Assembly: GCA_905221605.1 (NCBI GenBank)
Contig: CAJNDS010000513.1
Coordinates: 648,682-712,681 of the forward strand
DNA: 64,000 nt
From: Symbiodinium natans
Lineage: Eukaryota; Sar; Dinophyceae; Suessiales; Symbiodiniaceae
Reading direction: 5' to 3'
Numbering within the stretch: the stretch's first letter is position 1; each line of letters begins with the position of its first letter. The position numbers were made by a program, and so were the translations under genes. Under the pieces are notes generated by a model that saw nothing but the letters and a program-made list of their open reading frames with translations, searched no databases and was not told the origin of the DNA. Positions 9,126 through 20,085 of the stretch are shown here, piece after piece.

Positions 9126-9990
9126 AGGCATGTGCGATGCCCACACCATCGCGCAAGGAGCGGGTGGGGAGATCCGCTGATGCCAGCGCTGTATTCACAG
9201 CACCCGGAGCAGCTGCGGGATGGCGAGGCGATCTTTGTGCATCTCGAGGACACAATATGACACACATATTATCGCCTTGCCGAAGCGAATGCACGAACCT
9301 TGAACGATCGTGTGTCACGATCAAAAGGAAACTTATTAGGTACGTGATCCCTGCAAACATGCAGGAGTGCAAAACAATCAAATCAACAACACCACGCGAA
9401 AGATACGAAAACGAACATTCGCAAGCATCAGTAAGACCACCGAGGGTGTCCGAAAGATGTGAAAGTAGGTGTATTGTACATCATGGCCAGTCAGAAAGAA
9501 GCTACATCAGGCACACAGAGGCCACACGCCGTATCGGCAAGCCAGCATGCTGACAGACATCTCCTCTCGCAAGCAGCAGGCGAGGAACTGCCTGGCTGGG
9601 TGCGTCCGGTTCTTGGTTGGGGACGTGAACTTGCCCAGCCTGATGCTTCCCTGTGGTGCTATGCATATCTGCCGCCCGGAAGCACAGCTGAATGATTTTT
9701 TTTCGTAACTTGCTTCTTGCAAAATCGGGATCCCTCCGCTCAATAAAGATTGAATTGTAGAGCATGTCTTCCGGCAAACGCCTCTAGCGTCTAACTTGCC
9801 ACCCTGCTAGCACCTGGTTGAGCGCGGTCCCAGGGAACACACAATGCCGAGCTCAGCAGAGTTACGGCAGTCGGCTGGGGAACGCGAGCGCCGCAGAAGA
9901 ATCGGTTGGCACTTCGCTGAGGACCACCGGGCAGCGCCGTCAAAATTGGGCGTCGCGGGAGGCTGGTTGCATCGGTGGCGCGGTCGTGCG
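9126..9990. other. No gene recognised
   Basis: Only short open frames of ordinary composition and no motif. Nothing else was seen apart from the approach to the GC-rich 10-bp repeat that follows. Confidence 0.4.
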
Positions 9991-10001
9991 GACATCCGCG
10001 C

Positions 10002-10250
10002 AGACGAGCGATGATGCGCGAAAACGAGCGAAAACGAGCGAAGACGAGCAAGGACGAGCGACGACGAGCGAAAACGAGCGACCTCGTCGAGCGACGCTCA
10101 CACTATCTCGCACTCGGCGTCGCTCGGCGGCGCTCGGTGTCGCTCGGCAGCGCTCGTTGCTCGGCGGCGGGCATCCGCTCGGCGTCGCTCGGCGTCGCTC
10201 GGCGCTCGATGTCGCTCGACGCTGGGCGGCGCTCGGCGCTCGGCGTCAAC
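10002..10250. repeat. 10-bp minisatellite in two inverted blocks
   Basis: The left block (about 10002-10093) repeats ACGAGCGAAA-like decamers. The right block (10094-10250) repeats CGCTCGGCGT-like decamers, whose reverse complement, ACGCCGAGCG, is related to the left unit. The two blocks face each other, so the region could fold into an imperfect hairpin. Open frames through it are simple Arg/Ser/Ala repeats. Confidence 0.85.
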
Positions 10251-10575
10251 GCCGCCGTGCAAACATTGCTCACAGGGCCAAGGTTGTGAGCAACGCACCC
10301 ACTGGCCCCGGCCGATGCGCCCGGATGCGCGCTTCGCCACGCCGAGGCACGCAAGCATCGCACGTATCCGGAGCTGCGGGCTGAGGGCCAGGGCGTTGTC
10401 TGTTGGTCGTCTTTTCGGAGGACCATTCAGCCCCAACACCCTCGATATCCGCCACCTGGCGCGGGCACGAGGACGAGCGCGGGCGCCGTGGAACGCCGCT
10501 GCGGCCGGTCACTAGCAACACTGCACGCAAACGTAGAGCTGCCGGTGCAGCCGTGCGACGCAGCACGACCAGGAG

Positions 10576-11172
10576 CTACCACTGGGGAGCTGCTCGCCGA
10601 GCGCCCAAGCCTGACCCAGAGCCCTGCGGCTGATCCCGACCCCTGGACCCCGTCACTGCGGATGCAAAAAGGTGCGAGAAAAAGGTTAAAAAACGGGGCG
10701 GGTGAGTGCGCAGCGGCGCTCCCGCACAACGCAGCCCGTCCAGGCCGAGCGTTCTTAAGGGCCCGGCCGTCCGTTCGGCCTCCCTGGCGCTGAGCGCGAT
10801 GTCGGGCACTTCCGCATCCAGCATCGGCCGCATCAACTCGGTCATGCGGGCCTTTGCAAAGCTGTCCATGACATACGGTCGAAGCTTCGAAAAACCAATG
10901 CTGCCGCGATCACTCGCGCTTTGCCATGCCGCAATGGCGATGCGAAAACCTGTCGATGGCCGGAACTGGGACCACGTAGCTTCATTCTTGCGAAAGGCTG
11001 CCTCTAAAATAGCCGCATCTTCAAGCGCGCAGTTCGAGCGCGACTTCGTGATTACGCAAAAAGGCTGAGTCGTGTAAGATGACGGCGTGTGGAGGCGAGC
11101 CAGTGTGTGGCCCCGTAAGTGACCAGGTCCATGCTGGCTCTTGATCCCACTCGCGAGCCACTGTTGCGGCAC
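10576..11172 (-). pseudogene. Open frame starting in a retroelement relic
   Basis: 198 codons on the minus strand. The first residues, MPQQWLASG, match VPQQWLAHT just upstream of the nuclease block in the intact polyprotein. In a neighbouring frame at about 11090-11135, MDLVTYGATHW matches LDMVVYGATTN. So 11.09-11.17 kb is a frameshifted scrap of that family. The remainder (for example LEAAFRKNEATWSQFRPSTG) is not recognised and may be unrelated sequence fused by chance. Confidence 0.45.
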
Positions 11173-11262
11173 ACGACGTGTCCCTGAGCTTCATGGCCCT
11201 GAACCTCGCCCCACTCCGCCCCCCCTCCCCCACCCACACACAAAAAAGGGAGCCGACAATTC

Positions 11263-11352
11263 CCCCTAAACCCTAAAGCCCTAAACCCTAAACCCTAAAC
11301 CCCAAACCCTAAACCAAAACCCTACACCCTGAGCCCTAAACCTAACCCTCAT
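11263..11352. repeat. Interstitial telomere-like (CCCTAAA) block
   Basis: About a dozen heptamers of CCCTAAA type, several degenerated (CCCCAAA, CCCTACA). Internal position and variants show it is not a working telomere end. One of several such blocks in the window. Confidence 0.9.
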
Positions 11353-13379
11353 CCGCTACACGATTTTCATGCATCGGCATGCATCGCGCCAAGGATCCTT
11401 AAGTCCCGGGACAGAATTGCCCAGAGCATATCCGCATCGCGACCCATACCGCTTTTCGGGGCAGCGATGTATGGGGCTTTGTCGAGATGGCCTGGTGCGC
11501 ACCGACGTGAGAGCTCGCCGGGGATTGAAGGAGCGCGCGGTGAGCAGGCGGCCAGGGAGGAACACCATTTCCCGAACCTCGCTCATAAAGAGCCGTCTCA
11601 GTAAGTTCCTCGTCATAACGGATCAACATGGCGTGGGGGTCTACGCAAGGATATGCAAGCACCTAGGAGCTTCAGGCATGGATTGTGAAGCGATGTACCC
11701 TCCCATCCTGAGGGAAGCGAGCGAGGTTCAAGCTTTTCATCTCTCAGGGCACTGGATACGGAACTGCGACTGAATTCGAAGTGGGCCCTTCACAGACTAT
11801 GTCTGCCAAGCAGAGCACACTGCACCCATGACCTCCCCTGACTGCAGCAAGACATGCATCAGCAAAAGCCTCATTGAACAGGGACCCAAATCAAACAAAA
11901 GCAACCGATGGTGCATGAAACGATTGTTATGAGTTTAGCTTGCCGTTGGTCGCGTTTGTGAGGGTAGTGTTGGGTGCGCGGAGTGTGTCCTGCGCTTGGG
12001 TGGTCCGACCACCAGAACGATGAACGGCAATGAACGAATTGCCCCTCCTCTCTCCTCCCTAAGTTTAAGTGCGGAAAAGTCGGTGACGAAGTTGTTGTTA
12101 CGTGGCGTCCTCCGCCCAGTATGTTCCTCCGGAGACCCTAAATGTCCGAAATTTTCTGAGCCAGGGACTGCATGGATGCTGCTGTCTGCAGCAAGGCCAG
12201 GGCCTGCAATGATCCTCGGAAATCTTGGAACTGCTCGGCCTTGGAACGGTCATTGTAAGCGCAAGTGAATATGGGTTCCAATACAGCGGGCCTAAGTGGA
12301 GTGCGCAAGTCAGATGTGACTGGGATCCAAGCGTGGTGCTTCAAAGGGTGCAAGAAGTCGCCATACCCGTCCAACCACTCGCAGCCGTTCTGAAACCGGA
12401 GTCCTGGAACACACTGCGCATGATTGACAATTCTGCGACATCGGCTGCAGATGAAGCAAGACAACCCCGCAAAGTAAGCTAGCTTGGAATCGGAACCTGT
12501 CCAGACAGATTTTGCTCAAGAAGCTCTGAAAATGTCAGTGTTCAAAACTGTGCACTCGCCAGTATTTTGGTCGGCCGTGAAGTGCACATGCACGACTTGC
12601 CGAATGGTTATGTATGGCAGCGACGGTCGCTTCCAATCATGTTTCCTGAGAAAGGTTCCTGCATCCTTGCTGTCCTTGCTTCAAGGCATCCAGAAGCGCA
12701 GCAAAGAAGACGTACCAGCCAGAAAGCACCAATACCGCTGGGTCCTGAACAAGTATCGGCATATTGAGCACAGCCACAGCACAAGATTGGAACAAGTGTA
12801 CCACCGCATCATGTGGCCGAGCTGCAGGCAGCGAAAGAAACCAATTCGCAGCCCATGACGGCTGGTGGCCAGCAAAAGCATCAGGCAACACCAAGAGTTT
12901 TTGCACCTGCACGGGCAAAGCAAGCGTTGTGAGCTTCGTGCGCAGTGCGATTGACATGATTGGCCCACATTGGGCCTCTACTGCTGCTGGCTGCCGGAAG
13001 CCCATGACGAGAATCTGCGCGGTGAGCGCTGCAGCTTCACAACTCTGCCGTCCCGCTTCGAGGGACTCCAGGAGCAAAGCCTCTTCCAAACGAACCGACT
13101 GTTTAGAGCGACTCTTAGCAAGTCTTTCTTTATTTGCAACACGGAGCAACACTCTCACAAGACAGCTCACGGCTGGTTCAAGCCTGTCGGCTTGTTTGCG
13201 CGTGTAAATAAGACTTAACAAGAAGGATATCAACATCAGGGCCCTTCAGGCCGAGGTTGGTAAAGGTGACAAATAACTCGAGCGCCTGAATGCGAAGAGT
13301 TTCACAACAAAGAACCCAAAGGAAACTAAGGAAACTGGCAAACCGGCACGTTGAGCCTGCTCTCTCGTCTGTACCTAAA
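11353..13379. other. Unassigned region with competing open frames
   Basis: Contains a 134-codon plus frame (11369-11773), a 108-codon minus frame (12138-12464, Cys-rich start SCFICSRCRRIV) and a 199-codon minus frame (12637-13236, rich in Leu/Ala/Val). A plus frame of 147 codons overlaps the last. None has a recognised domain, and codon-level evidence does not choose a strand. If there is a gene here it more likely lies on the minus strand, because its frames are longer and more even in composition. Confidence 0.3.
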
Positions 13380-13383
13380 AGAA

Positions 13384-13446
13384 TCCTGAATACTGAATAT
13401 TGAATACTGCATACTGAGTACTGATTACTGAGTACTGAATGCTTTA
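13384..13446. repeat. Short TACTGA-type tandem repeat
   Basis: A run of CTGAATACTGAATATT-like words with a period of about 8-9 bases, seven or so copies, degenerating at both ends. No coding role is seen. Confidence 0.7.
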
Positions 13447-13534
13447 TGGAAAACGACGAATGGACAAGACATTTCAAACAATCTCCTAACATCTCCTGAC
13501 GAAACAGCCCGAACTGACCTCCGTCTCCTGACAC

Positions 13535-13556
13535 TAGAGAGAAAGAGAGAGAGAGG

Positions 13557-13606
<50 letters not shown>

Positions 13607-13632
13607 GAGGGAGAGATAAAAAAAAAAAAAAA
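13535..13632. repeat. GA microsatellite ending in a poly(A) run
   Basis: About 85 bp of GAGAGA with AAAGAG interruptions, then a 13-base A run. It could be simple-sequence expansion or the tail of an old retroposed copy; nothing upstream identifies a parent. Confidence 0.9.
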
Positions 13633-13639
13633 GAGCTAA

Positions 13640-16390
13640 TTCGTTTTTTACTTCTCTCTGCCTCTCGTCGGTCCGCTTGCTAGGCCTTCACGTCAAACCC
13701 ATAACTGATGACAACTCCGACAGGACTTTGGACTCTGCAACAAGCCACACTTGCCACATTGGCCTGTATTTGGTGGAATTCCAAGGACTGAGGGTCGATG
13801 TGCACCCACAATCGCACAACCTCTTCCAGCATGTTCTGTGAACGCTGCCAGTCCACATGATCCCGAAATTGCAGCCTCGATCAACACTGGGAGATTTGCA
13901 CAACGGTACTACCAAGTGTTGTGTGTGGCTTTCACGGAAGTCCACTTGGCAAGAACATGCCTGGCACCGATGGTACAACTCATAATATCGACAAGCCAGG
14001 AAGCGAAGTGCAAGTATTCGAACAAAAAACTGGGGCAAAGTCCACCTGTCCGCATTCAGGTAAACTGTTTTGACAGCTGTCAAACCTAGCTCTCATGCAT
14101 GGATTTCAGGACTCTTCCACCGCATACTCGCAATGATAAGCTGACCAGAGAGCGCTTGCATTTTATTAATGGCGGTTATCTCGAGTGCGGATGCCAGTCC
14201 TGTGTCAACCACATCCTCCATTGTTTACCCACCCCTTGCCCAAAGTCCTTCAGCCCCAGTCCCGGCTCTCAGCGCTCTGACAAGTTCTGTGCGACTCCCA
14301 AGTCCAAAACTTGAGACCGAATTCTTGAACACCCTGCACCCACACAAACCAAGGCATAGCAAGTGCACGTGGAACCAAGGTTTCTGTCACAGCGAACATA
14401 TACAAAAATGATAGCTCTTCCAAGGACCAGACCAGGCATGTTCCAAAATAGCACCAATTGCAAGCCACAGCATGCGATGCCAGCACAAACGTGCACCAGT
14501 ACACATGGCTCACTAGCATCCAGGCAAAACAGTGCACTTCATATCGACACATTACATTAAGGTTGGTTGGTTGTGTTGTGTATACAAACAGTACAAGAAT
14601 CATTCCGCAAGTTGCCGAAGAAATGTCCAACAACGTTGGTTTGCTGAAAGTGTATTGCGCCTGCGCAACTCTAAAGGGTGGTTTGAGCGTGGTCATCAAC
14701 ATGATCATGTATCCACACCAATCACCTGCATAGTCAGATGCCTGCTGAATTTCTCTCCACATTCGGTGTGTGAATCTCAAATTTTACCTTCAATTTTCTC
14801 CTCGTCCAGGTCTCTTGTACTTTTCGCCGGCGTCTCAATTGTGTGTGTGTGTGCCCATGTTGGCCCATGTTCTTCAAACAAAAACAAAAAATCTCAGTGT
14901 GTGAGAACCGTCCTCAGGATGCGCTTGGAACATAACATTGAAATCGGTCCCCGGGAACGGCACACCTGGCAAGGAAACGCATCCTTTCAACGAGGGCGCA
15001 TGCATTGCGGAAAACAGAAGCACAAATTGGTAAGCTTCACATGGTGGCTGGAACGCCCTTCAAGCGGATAAAGCCTCCTGAGCTACTTATGGCACAGCAG
15101 TGAGTTTTCGTGCAGGACGCCAACCATCACCTCACCGACAAGCAAAAGATTATATAGCTTATCCAAATGCAAACACTTTGCACAGTTAACGGCTTGCCAA
15201 TGTCAAGCACAGCAAGTTGAGCAAGCGAGCGCCACAATGACGTCGGTCCGGCGGCGCGGTCGGCCACCCCCCGAGTGGCTGTCTTTGCTTCCTTCACGCA
15301 TCACACCTGAACATGCTGGGGCTGCTGGAGTTGTCACAGCAAGGTTGCTGCTTTGGCAAGCTAGGGACATCGGACTGCGTCCTAATCAAACCCGTCACAG
15401 GGATTCGGGGAAAGACAAGGGTTCAGCGAAAGCCATCATCCCCCCTCCCACCCAACCCCCCTCAAAAACAAACCTGATAAGGGCCGCGTGACACGCGCGC
15501 GGGGCACATAACGCAAACGATACGCCACGAGTGATGCGAAATGATATTTGCATGTGCTTCTATATCTGGCATTTTTTACGCCGATTTTACGCTGTCGCTT
15601 TTTGTTTCCTGTCTCTCTCACTTCCTTCCTTCCTTCCACAGCACTTAACCCCCGAGGGGGTCGTCCCGACGGACGTGCTCCAGTGGTCCAGTCGGAGGTG
15701 AAAACGACAACACAGGGCTGGAGTTGCTTCGTATTAGAATGTGCTCCACTGTGTCCCTGTGTTTGAGGGTGTGGTGTGGATGGGCTCATGTTCCTGACCA
15801 TTCCGAAGCAAACTATAACTCTGCACACCCCATACTTACACCACCCATTCCAGTCCCATCACATCCCCACTCAACATCCCAAGTTGGCCACACAGAACCT
15901 GGGAAGCATGTGAGACTTCGCCCCTGGAGGATTAGCAGTAGTGGTCGGGTACAGGGCAAGGTTGAAGTAGTCATGCATATAGGTGTGATCCTCAATCTTC
16001 TACTTTATGCTGGGCATATGCTGACCTTGGTGGGGCTTGTGGACAACTCCCTGTTGTTCAGGGTTAAGATGGTCCACAGCTTGCCATGTTTCGGGACCCA
16101 ATGGGAATCATGCAGGGTAATGGCTGGGCCCAGGTTTAGGGACAAGTCCATGGGAGTGTTACCCCTTTCCGGTCAGCTCATGTTTGCACAGTGCCTACTC
16201 CTCACTGTTATGTGGGCTGTTGTTGAGGGTAACTCTGGTAAACAGCTTGACACATTTTGGGACTATACGCAGCCAAATTGCCTAGTTATCAGTGGGGTGG
16301 CATTTGCTATTCTCCCAGCAACTGTGTGCATAATCCCCTTTTTTGTATGGTGGGGGGGCAGGTTTTTTGTTGTTGTTGAGGGTAATGTGG
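13640..16390. other. Unassigned region, minus-strand frames with hydrophobic stretches
   Basis: Minus frames 14250-14780 (176 codons, Trp/Phe/Tyr/Leu-rich) and 13688-14083 (131 codons) look more protein-like than their plus partners but show no domain. A plus frame at 15724-16390 is open, with several hydrophobic stretches, but runs directly into the polypyrimidine tract. The words TGTTGTTGAGGGTAA and a near copy (16212, 16370) hint at an old duplication. No confident gene. Confidence 0.3.
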
Positions 16391-16395
16391 TCCAC

Positions 16396-17034
16396 TCCCT
16401 CTCGCCCTCTCTCCCCTCTCTCCCCCTCTCTCGCCTCCCTCCTTCTCCCCTCTCTCCCTCTCCTCCCTCTCCATCTCCCTCTCCTCCCTCTCTCTCCCCC
16501 TCTCTCCCTCTCTCCCTCTCTCCCTCTCTCCCTCTCTCTCTCCTCTCTCCCCTCTATCTTCTCCCTCTCTCCCTCCTCCCTCTCTCCCTCTCTCCTCTCC
16601 TCTCTCCCTCTCTCTCTCTCCCTCTCTCCTCTCTCCCTCTCTCCCTCTCTCTGCCCTCCCCCTCTCTCCTCTCTCTCGCCCTCTTCCTCTCGCCCTCTCT
16701 CCCCTCTCTCCCTCTCTCCCTCTCTCCCTCTCTCCCTCTCCTCCTCCTCCTCTCCTCCCTCTCACTCTCTCACTCTCTCACTCTCTCACTCTCTCACTCT
16801 CTCCCTCTCTCCCTCTCTCCCTCTCTCCCTCTCTCCCTCTCTCCCTCTCTCCCTCTCTCCCTCTCTCCCTCTCTCCCTCTCTCCCTCCCTCCCTCTCTCT
16901 GTCTCTCTCTTCCTCTTCCTCTTCCTCTTCCTCTTCCTCTTCCTCTTCCTCTTCCTTTTCCTCTTCCTCTTCCTCTTCCTCTTCCTCTTCCTCTTTCCCT
17001 TTCCCTTTCTCGTTCTCTTTCTCTTTCTCTTTCT
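16396..17034. repeat. 640-bp polypyrimidine (CCCTCTCT/CTTCCT) tract
   Basis: Almost pure C/T on the plus strand: first CCCTCTCT variants, then a regular (CTCCCTCT)n core at about 16800-16890, then (CTTCCT)n and (CTTTCC/CTTTCT)n. Both strands stay open as Ser/Leu/Pro or Arg/Glu/Gly repeats, which is a composition artefact. Long mirror-like homopurine-homopyrimidine DNA can adopt triplex (H-DNA). Confidence 0.95.
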
Positions 17035-17403
17035 GGGTGACCGTCGTGTCGGGAAAACGTCCCGAAAACGTGCAGGACCAAGTCAGAAAATCGGGAGGAC
17101 CGAGTCAGAAAACAAAAAGGCGTGAATCATTTTTCTGAAACAGAGTCAGAAAACCACCCAATGCACAGGTTAACCTCTACAACGACACGTTAAGAGATGT
17201 ATTTTTGAAGCTGTAATCGAAGACAGTGTGAACGGAGATATTAAAGGTCGAGAACGAGCATGCGGGCGATACACCCCTATCATTTTCAGATAGGTCCCTA
17301 TATGCACGTCGGACGTCTCGAGGTTTCTGACCGAGAACCTTTGTTGCATAGCATTTCGTGTAAGATGTGAACACGTTATTTCAGTAAGCTTTAGTCTTTT
17401 TCG

Positions 17404-17560
17404 AACACATCATGCGAGTGTTGTGTTTGCAAATGGGAGGGGGGCTTTCCCCCCCCCCCCCCCCCTTGCGAAGCCTTGCAAGCTTGCTTCAGAGTTTTCG
17501 TTGCTTTTCAAACCCATCATGCGAGCATGGTGTTTGCGGGGGGGGGGGGGGCTGCGCCGC
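17404..17560. repeat. Direct repeat carrying paired C- and G-homopolymers
   Basis: The word CATCATGCGAGTGTTGTGTTTGC (near 17409) and its near copy (near 17517) are about 108 bp apart. The first is followed by a run of 17 C and the second by a run of 14 G, so the two homopolymers are complementary. Pairing would give a hairpin with a ~75-base loop. Confidence 0.75.
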
Positions 17561-17682
17561 CCCCAGCCCTCCGCTGTTTTATTTTCGACCCAGCATGTGT
17601 GTGTGTTCCCCCCACTATCTCAGCCGCGACACACCCCCGATCCCTTTCAAACAGGTCCCTACGGCTAAAAAAGGAAAAAGCC

Positions 17683-18112
17683 CACGCCCTAAACCATAAA
17701 AAACATCTTAAACCTTAAAAACCCCTAAGCCTAAAACGTAGAAGACCTAAAACCCTAAACCCTAAAACCCCTAAGCCCTACACCCTGAAAACCCCTAAAC
17801 CCGAAAAAACTCCTATACCCTACCAACCCTCAGCCCTAAACCGTAAAAAACCTTAAAATTCTAAAAAACCTCCTAACACCTATATCCTAAAGCCCTTAAC
17901 CTGAGAACCCTAAACCCTAACCCTTAAAAAAAAACCCTCAACAAAACCGTCTAAAAACCCCAAGCCCTCAACCCTAAAAACTCCTGACCCTTAAACCCCG
18001 AAAAACCTAAACCCTAAAATCCCGTAAGCCGTAAACCCTAAAAAACCCCGAACCCTAAACCCTAAGAAGCCTTAAACCCTAAACCCTGAAAAACCCCAAA
18101 CCCTAACACCCC
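17683..18112. repeat. Degenerate telomere-like block
   Basis: About 430 bp of CCCTAAA-type words with many single-base changes and expanded A runs (CCCTAAAAACC, CCTTAAAACC). Much more decayed than the tract at 32.7 kb, so probably older. Confidence 0.85.
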
Positions 18113-18243
18113 ATGGCTTCGTCAAGCAGAACAGAATCGCAGGGGTGGAGTTTTCTCGCTGGAGCGCAGGCTGTTTTCGACTCAGGTTTGCTGCATGTGT
18201 TTTCTGCGTTTGGGCCCAGGCTGTTTTCGACTCATGGGTCTTC

Positions 18244-18566
18244 TTTGTCCTCCTCTGCCCTGTCCTCCGATGTCCTGTCCTCCCCTGCTCTGTCCTGTTC
18301 TCCTGTCCTCCCCTGTCCTGGTCCGGTCCTCTCCTCCCCTGTCCTGTCTCCTCTCCTTCCCTGTCCTGCCCCTTTTCCTGTCTCCCCTTCCTCTCCCCTT
18401 CCTCCCACCTTCCTCCCCCCTTCCTCCCCCCTTCCTCCCCCCTTCCTCCCCCCTTCCTCTCCCCTTCCTCTCACCTTCCTCTCCCCTCTCCCCTTCCTCT
18501 CCCCTTCCTCTGCCCTTCCTCTCCCCTTCCTCTCCCCTTCCTCTCCCCTTCCTCTCCAGCCTATTC
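18244..18566. repeat. Polypyrimidine minisatellite (TTCCTCTCCCC)
   Basis: C/T-rich repeat with an 11-base-like unit CTTCCTCCCCC/CTTCCTCTCCC from about 18395 to 18555, preceded by TGTCCTG/CCCTG-rich words. Open frames on both strands here are low-complexity. Confidence 0.9.
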
Positions 18567-18704
18567 CTGGCCCACATTGGGTCGGGGACCGAGCCTCCCT
18601 TGCACAGGTGCCTAGATAGCTTCCTCCCGCTTCGCCTCGACATGATTACACCAGACAGGGAGAAAAGGAGCTGCCCGCGCATGCCACAGCACAATTGACA
18701 CAGC

Positions 18705-19163
18705 TTGCCTCTGCACCGATGCCGCAGCCGTTTTTCCAGGACTCGGAACACCATGTCAAGCCCCACTTTTAAGCCTAGGGTCTCCTGGAGCCCCACTCCA
18801 TCGAGCAAAAGGGCCAAACCCTCCCACCCATGGAACGGGCCTCCCGTCTCGGAGCCCGACGCATCCTGCCTTTCTCCCTTCGAGCTCGACCTCGAGCTCG
18901 GAGCCTTATACCTCGCGCCGCCATCTTCCAGCAGCCTGGAAACCGCCCATGCCATTGCAATTGCCCTGCAGCCTCCGTCAGCATTCATCCGCCTGGCCCA
19001 GGCACCCACCTCCACGCAGGCCTTGCCAGGCACCCCACCAAGTGTCCGCACTGCAGCTGCCTGCAAACTGCTGCCCGCACGCGAGATGGTTGCTGCTCGC
19101 TCGGACCCACTCCACACTCCACCGACAGGGCACAGACCCCCCCCGTCGAGCATCCCTAAATAA
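18705..19163 (+). CDS. Hypothetical Ser/Pro-rich protein (uncertain)
   Basis: 152 codons; a second possible start, MSSPTFKPRVSWSPTPSS, begins at 18753. Ser/Pro-rich N-terminus, then FELDLELGALYLAPPSSSS and a basic end. No domain recognised. A 488-codon minus frame (18182-19648) covers the same DNA and its middle part (for example LLLDGVGLQETLGLKVGLD) is equally protein-like, so the coding strand is undecided and neither frame may be real. Confidence 0.25.
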   Translation: MPLHRCRSRFSRTRNTMSSPTFKPRVSWSPTPSSKRAKPSHPWNGPPVSEPDASCLSPFELDLELGALYLAPPSSSSLETAHAIAIALQPPSAFIRLAQAPTSTQALPGTPPSVRTAAACKLLPAREMVAARSDPLHTPPTGHRPPPSSIPK

Positions 19164-19403
19164 GCCTCCGCCTTTAGGTTGGCTGAACAAGGCTCCGCCG
19201 CGCCAAGCCTCAACGCCAGCACTCCAGGCCGAACCCTACAGGGGAGGCCCACACACGCGAAGCCAGAATTGCCTAGATTCTTCGACCCCAGATTTGGAGT
19301 CGCGTAAACTGGCAAACATGTGTACAGTACAGGAACGACTTGGTCTCCTAGCACTTGCTGAAAATCAAGCCCCAAAAAACAATCTCGAAACCAAACAAGT
19401 TGG

Positions 19404-19612
19404 CCTGATGTGGCCTCAAACCCACACGGTCTTGCTTTGTTGCGACACGTTTGTGGCCTGTTGTGGCCTGACGTGGCCTGAAAACCACACGTTTGTGGCC
19501 TGTTGTGGCCTGACGTGGCCTCAAAAACACACATTTGTGGCCTGTTGTGGCCTGATGTGGCCTCAAAAACACACGTTTGTGGCCTGTTGTGGCCTTGTTG
19601 TGGCCTCACGGC
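19404..19612. repeat. 42-bp minisatellite
   Basis: Units start at 19450, 19492, 19534 and 19576, exactly 42 bp apart (TTTGTGGCCTGTTGTGGCCT plus a variable half), with a shortened unit before them. Because 42 is a multiple of three, both strands read through it as a 14-residue repeat. No function seen. Confidence 0.95.
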
Positions 19613-19936
19613 GTATTTTTCCCCGGAAAGATGCATTTGTGGCCACACGGACTCGGGACCCTATAATACTATTGAAAGGGTCCCCACGCACAGCAGACGT
19701 AGGGTAATGAGGCCAGATCCGAAGACCGACCAGAATTTTAATCCAGGTTTTTTCCCAAGTCGCTTATCTTCTAAACTGAACATTGTTACAAGTGTTCAAA
19801 GACGACCTATGCACTGTTCAAAACGCGGGCGCCGAAGAAAAGTTGGCAGACATAGAAATCACGTGGGGCCCCATGGCTTCACCACTCCTCCGCTGCCCGT
19901 CACTGCATCACTTTCTCTCACTCCGTCGTCCTCGCT

Positions 19937-19948
19937 TCCTCACTCTTT

Positions 19949-20028
<80 letters not shown>

Positions 20029-20085
20029 CTCACTTTCATTCTCACTCTCACTCTCACTCTCGCTCTCGCTCTCACTCTCATCCTC
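19937..20085. repeat. CTCTCACTTTCACT minisatellite
   Basis: Alternation of CTCTCA and CTTTCA hexamers over about 150 bp, C/T-rich with regular A every sixth base. Frames through it are Ser/His/Leu/Thr repeats and not coding. Confidence 0.95.

Noticed and set aside
13535-13632. Poly(A) tail of a processed retrogene
   Set aside because: The A-run follows a GA microsatellite and no spliced coding sequence precedes it on the plus strand.
15724-17125. 438- and 260-codon Ser/Leu/Pro frames
   Set aside because: More than half of each is the polypyrimidine tract; the open frame is a composition effect. The part before 16390 has no domain.
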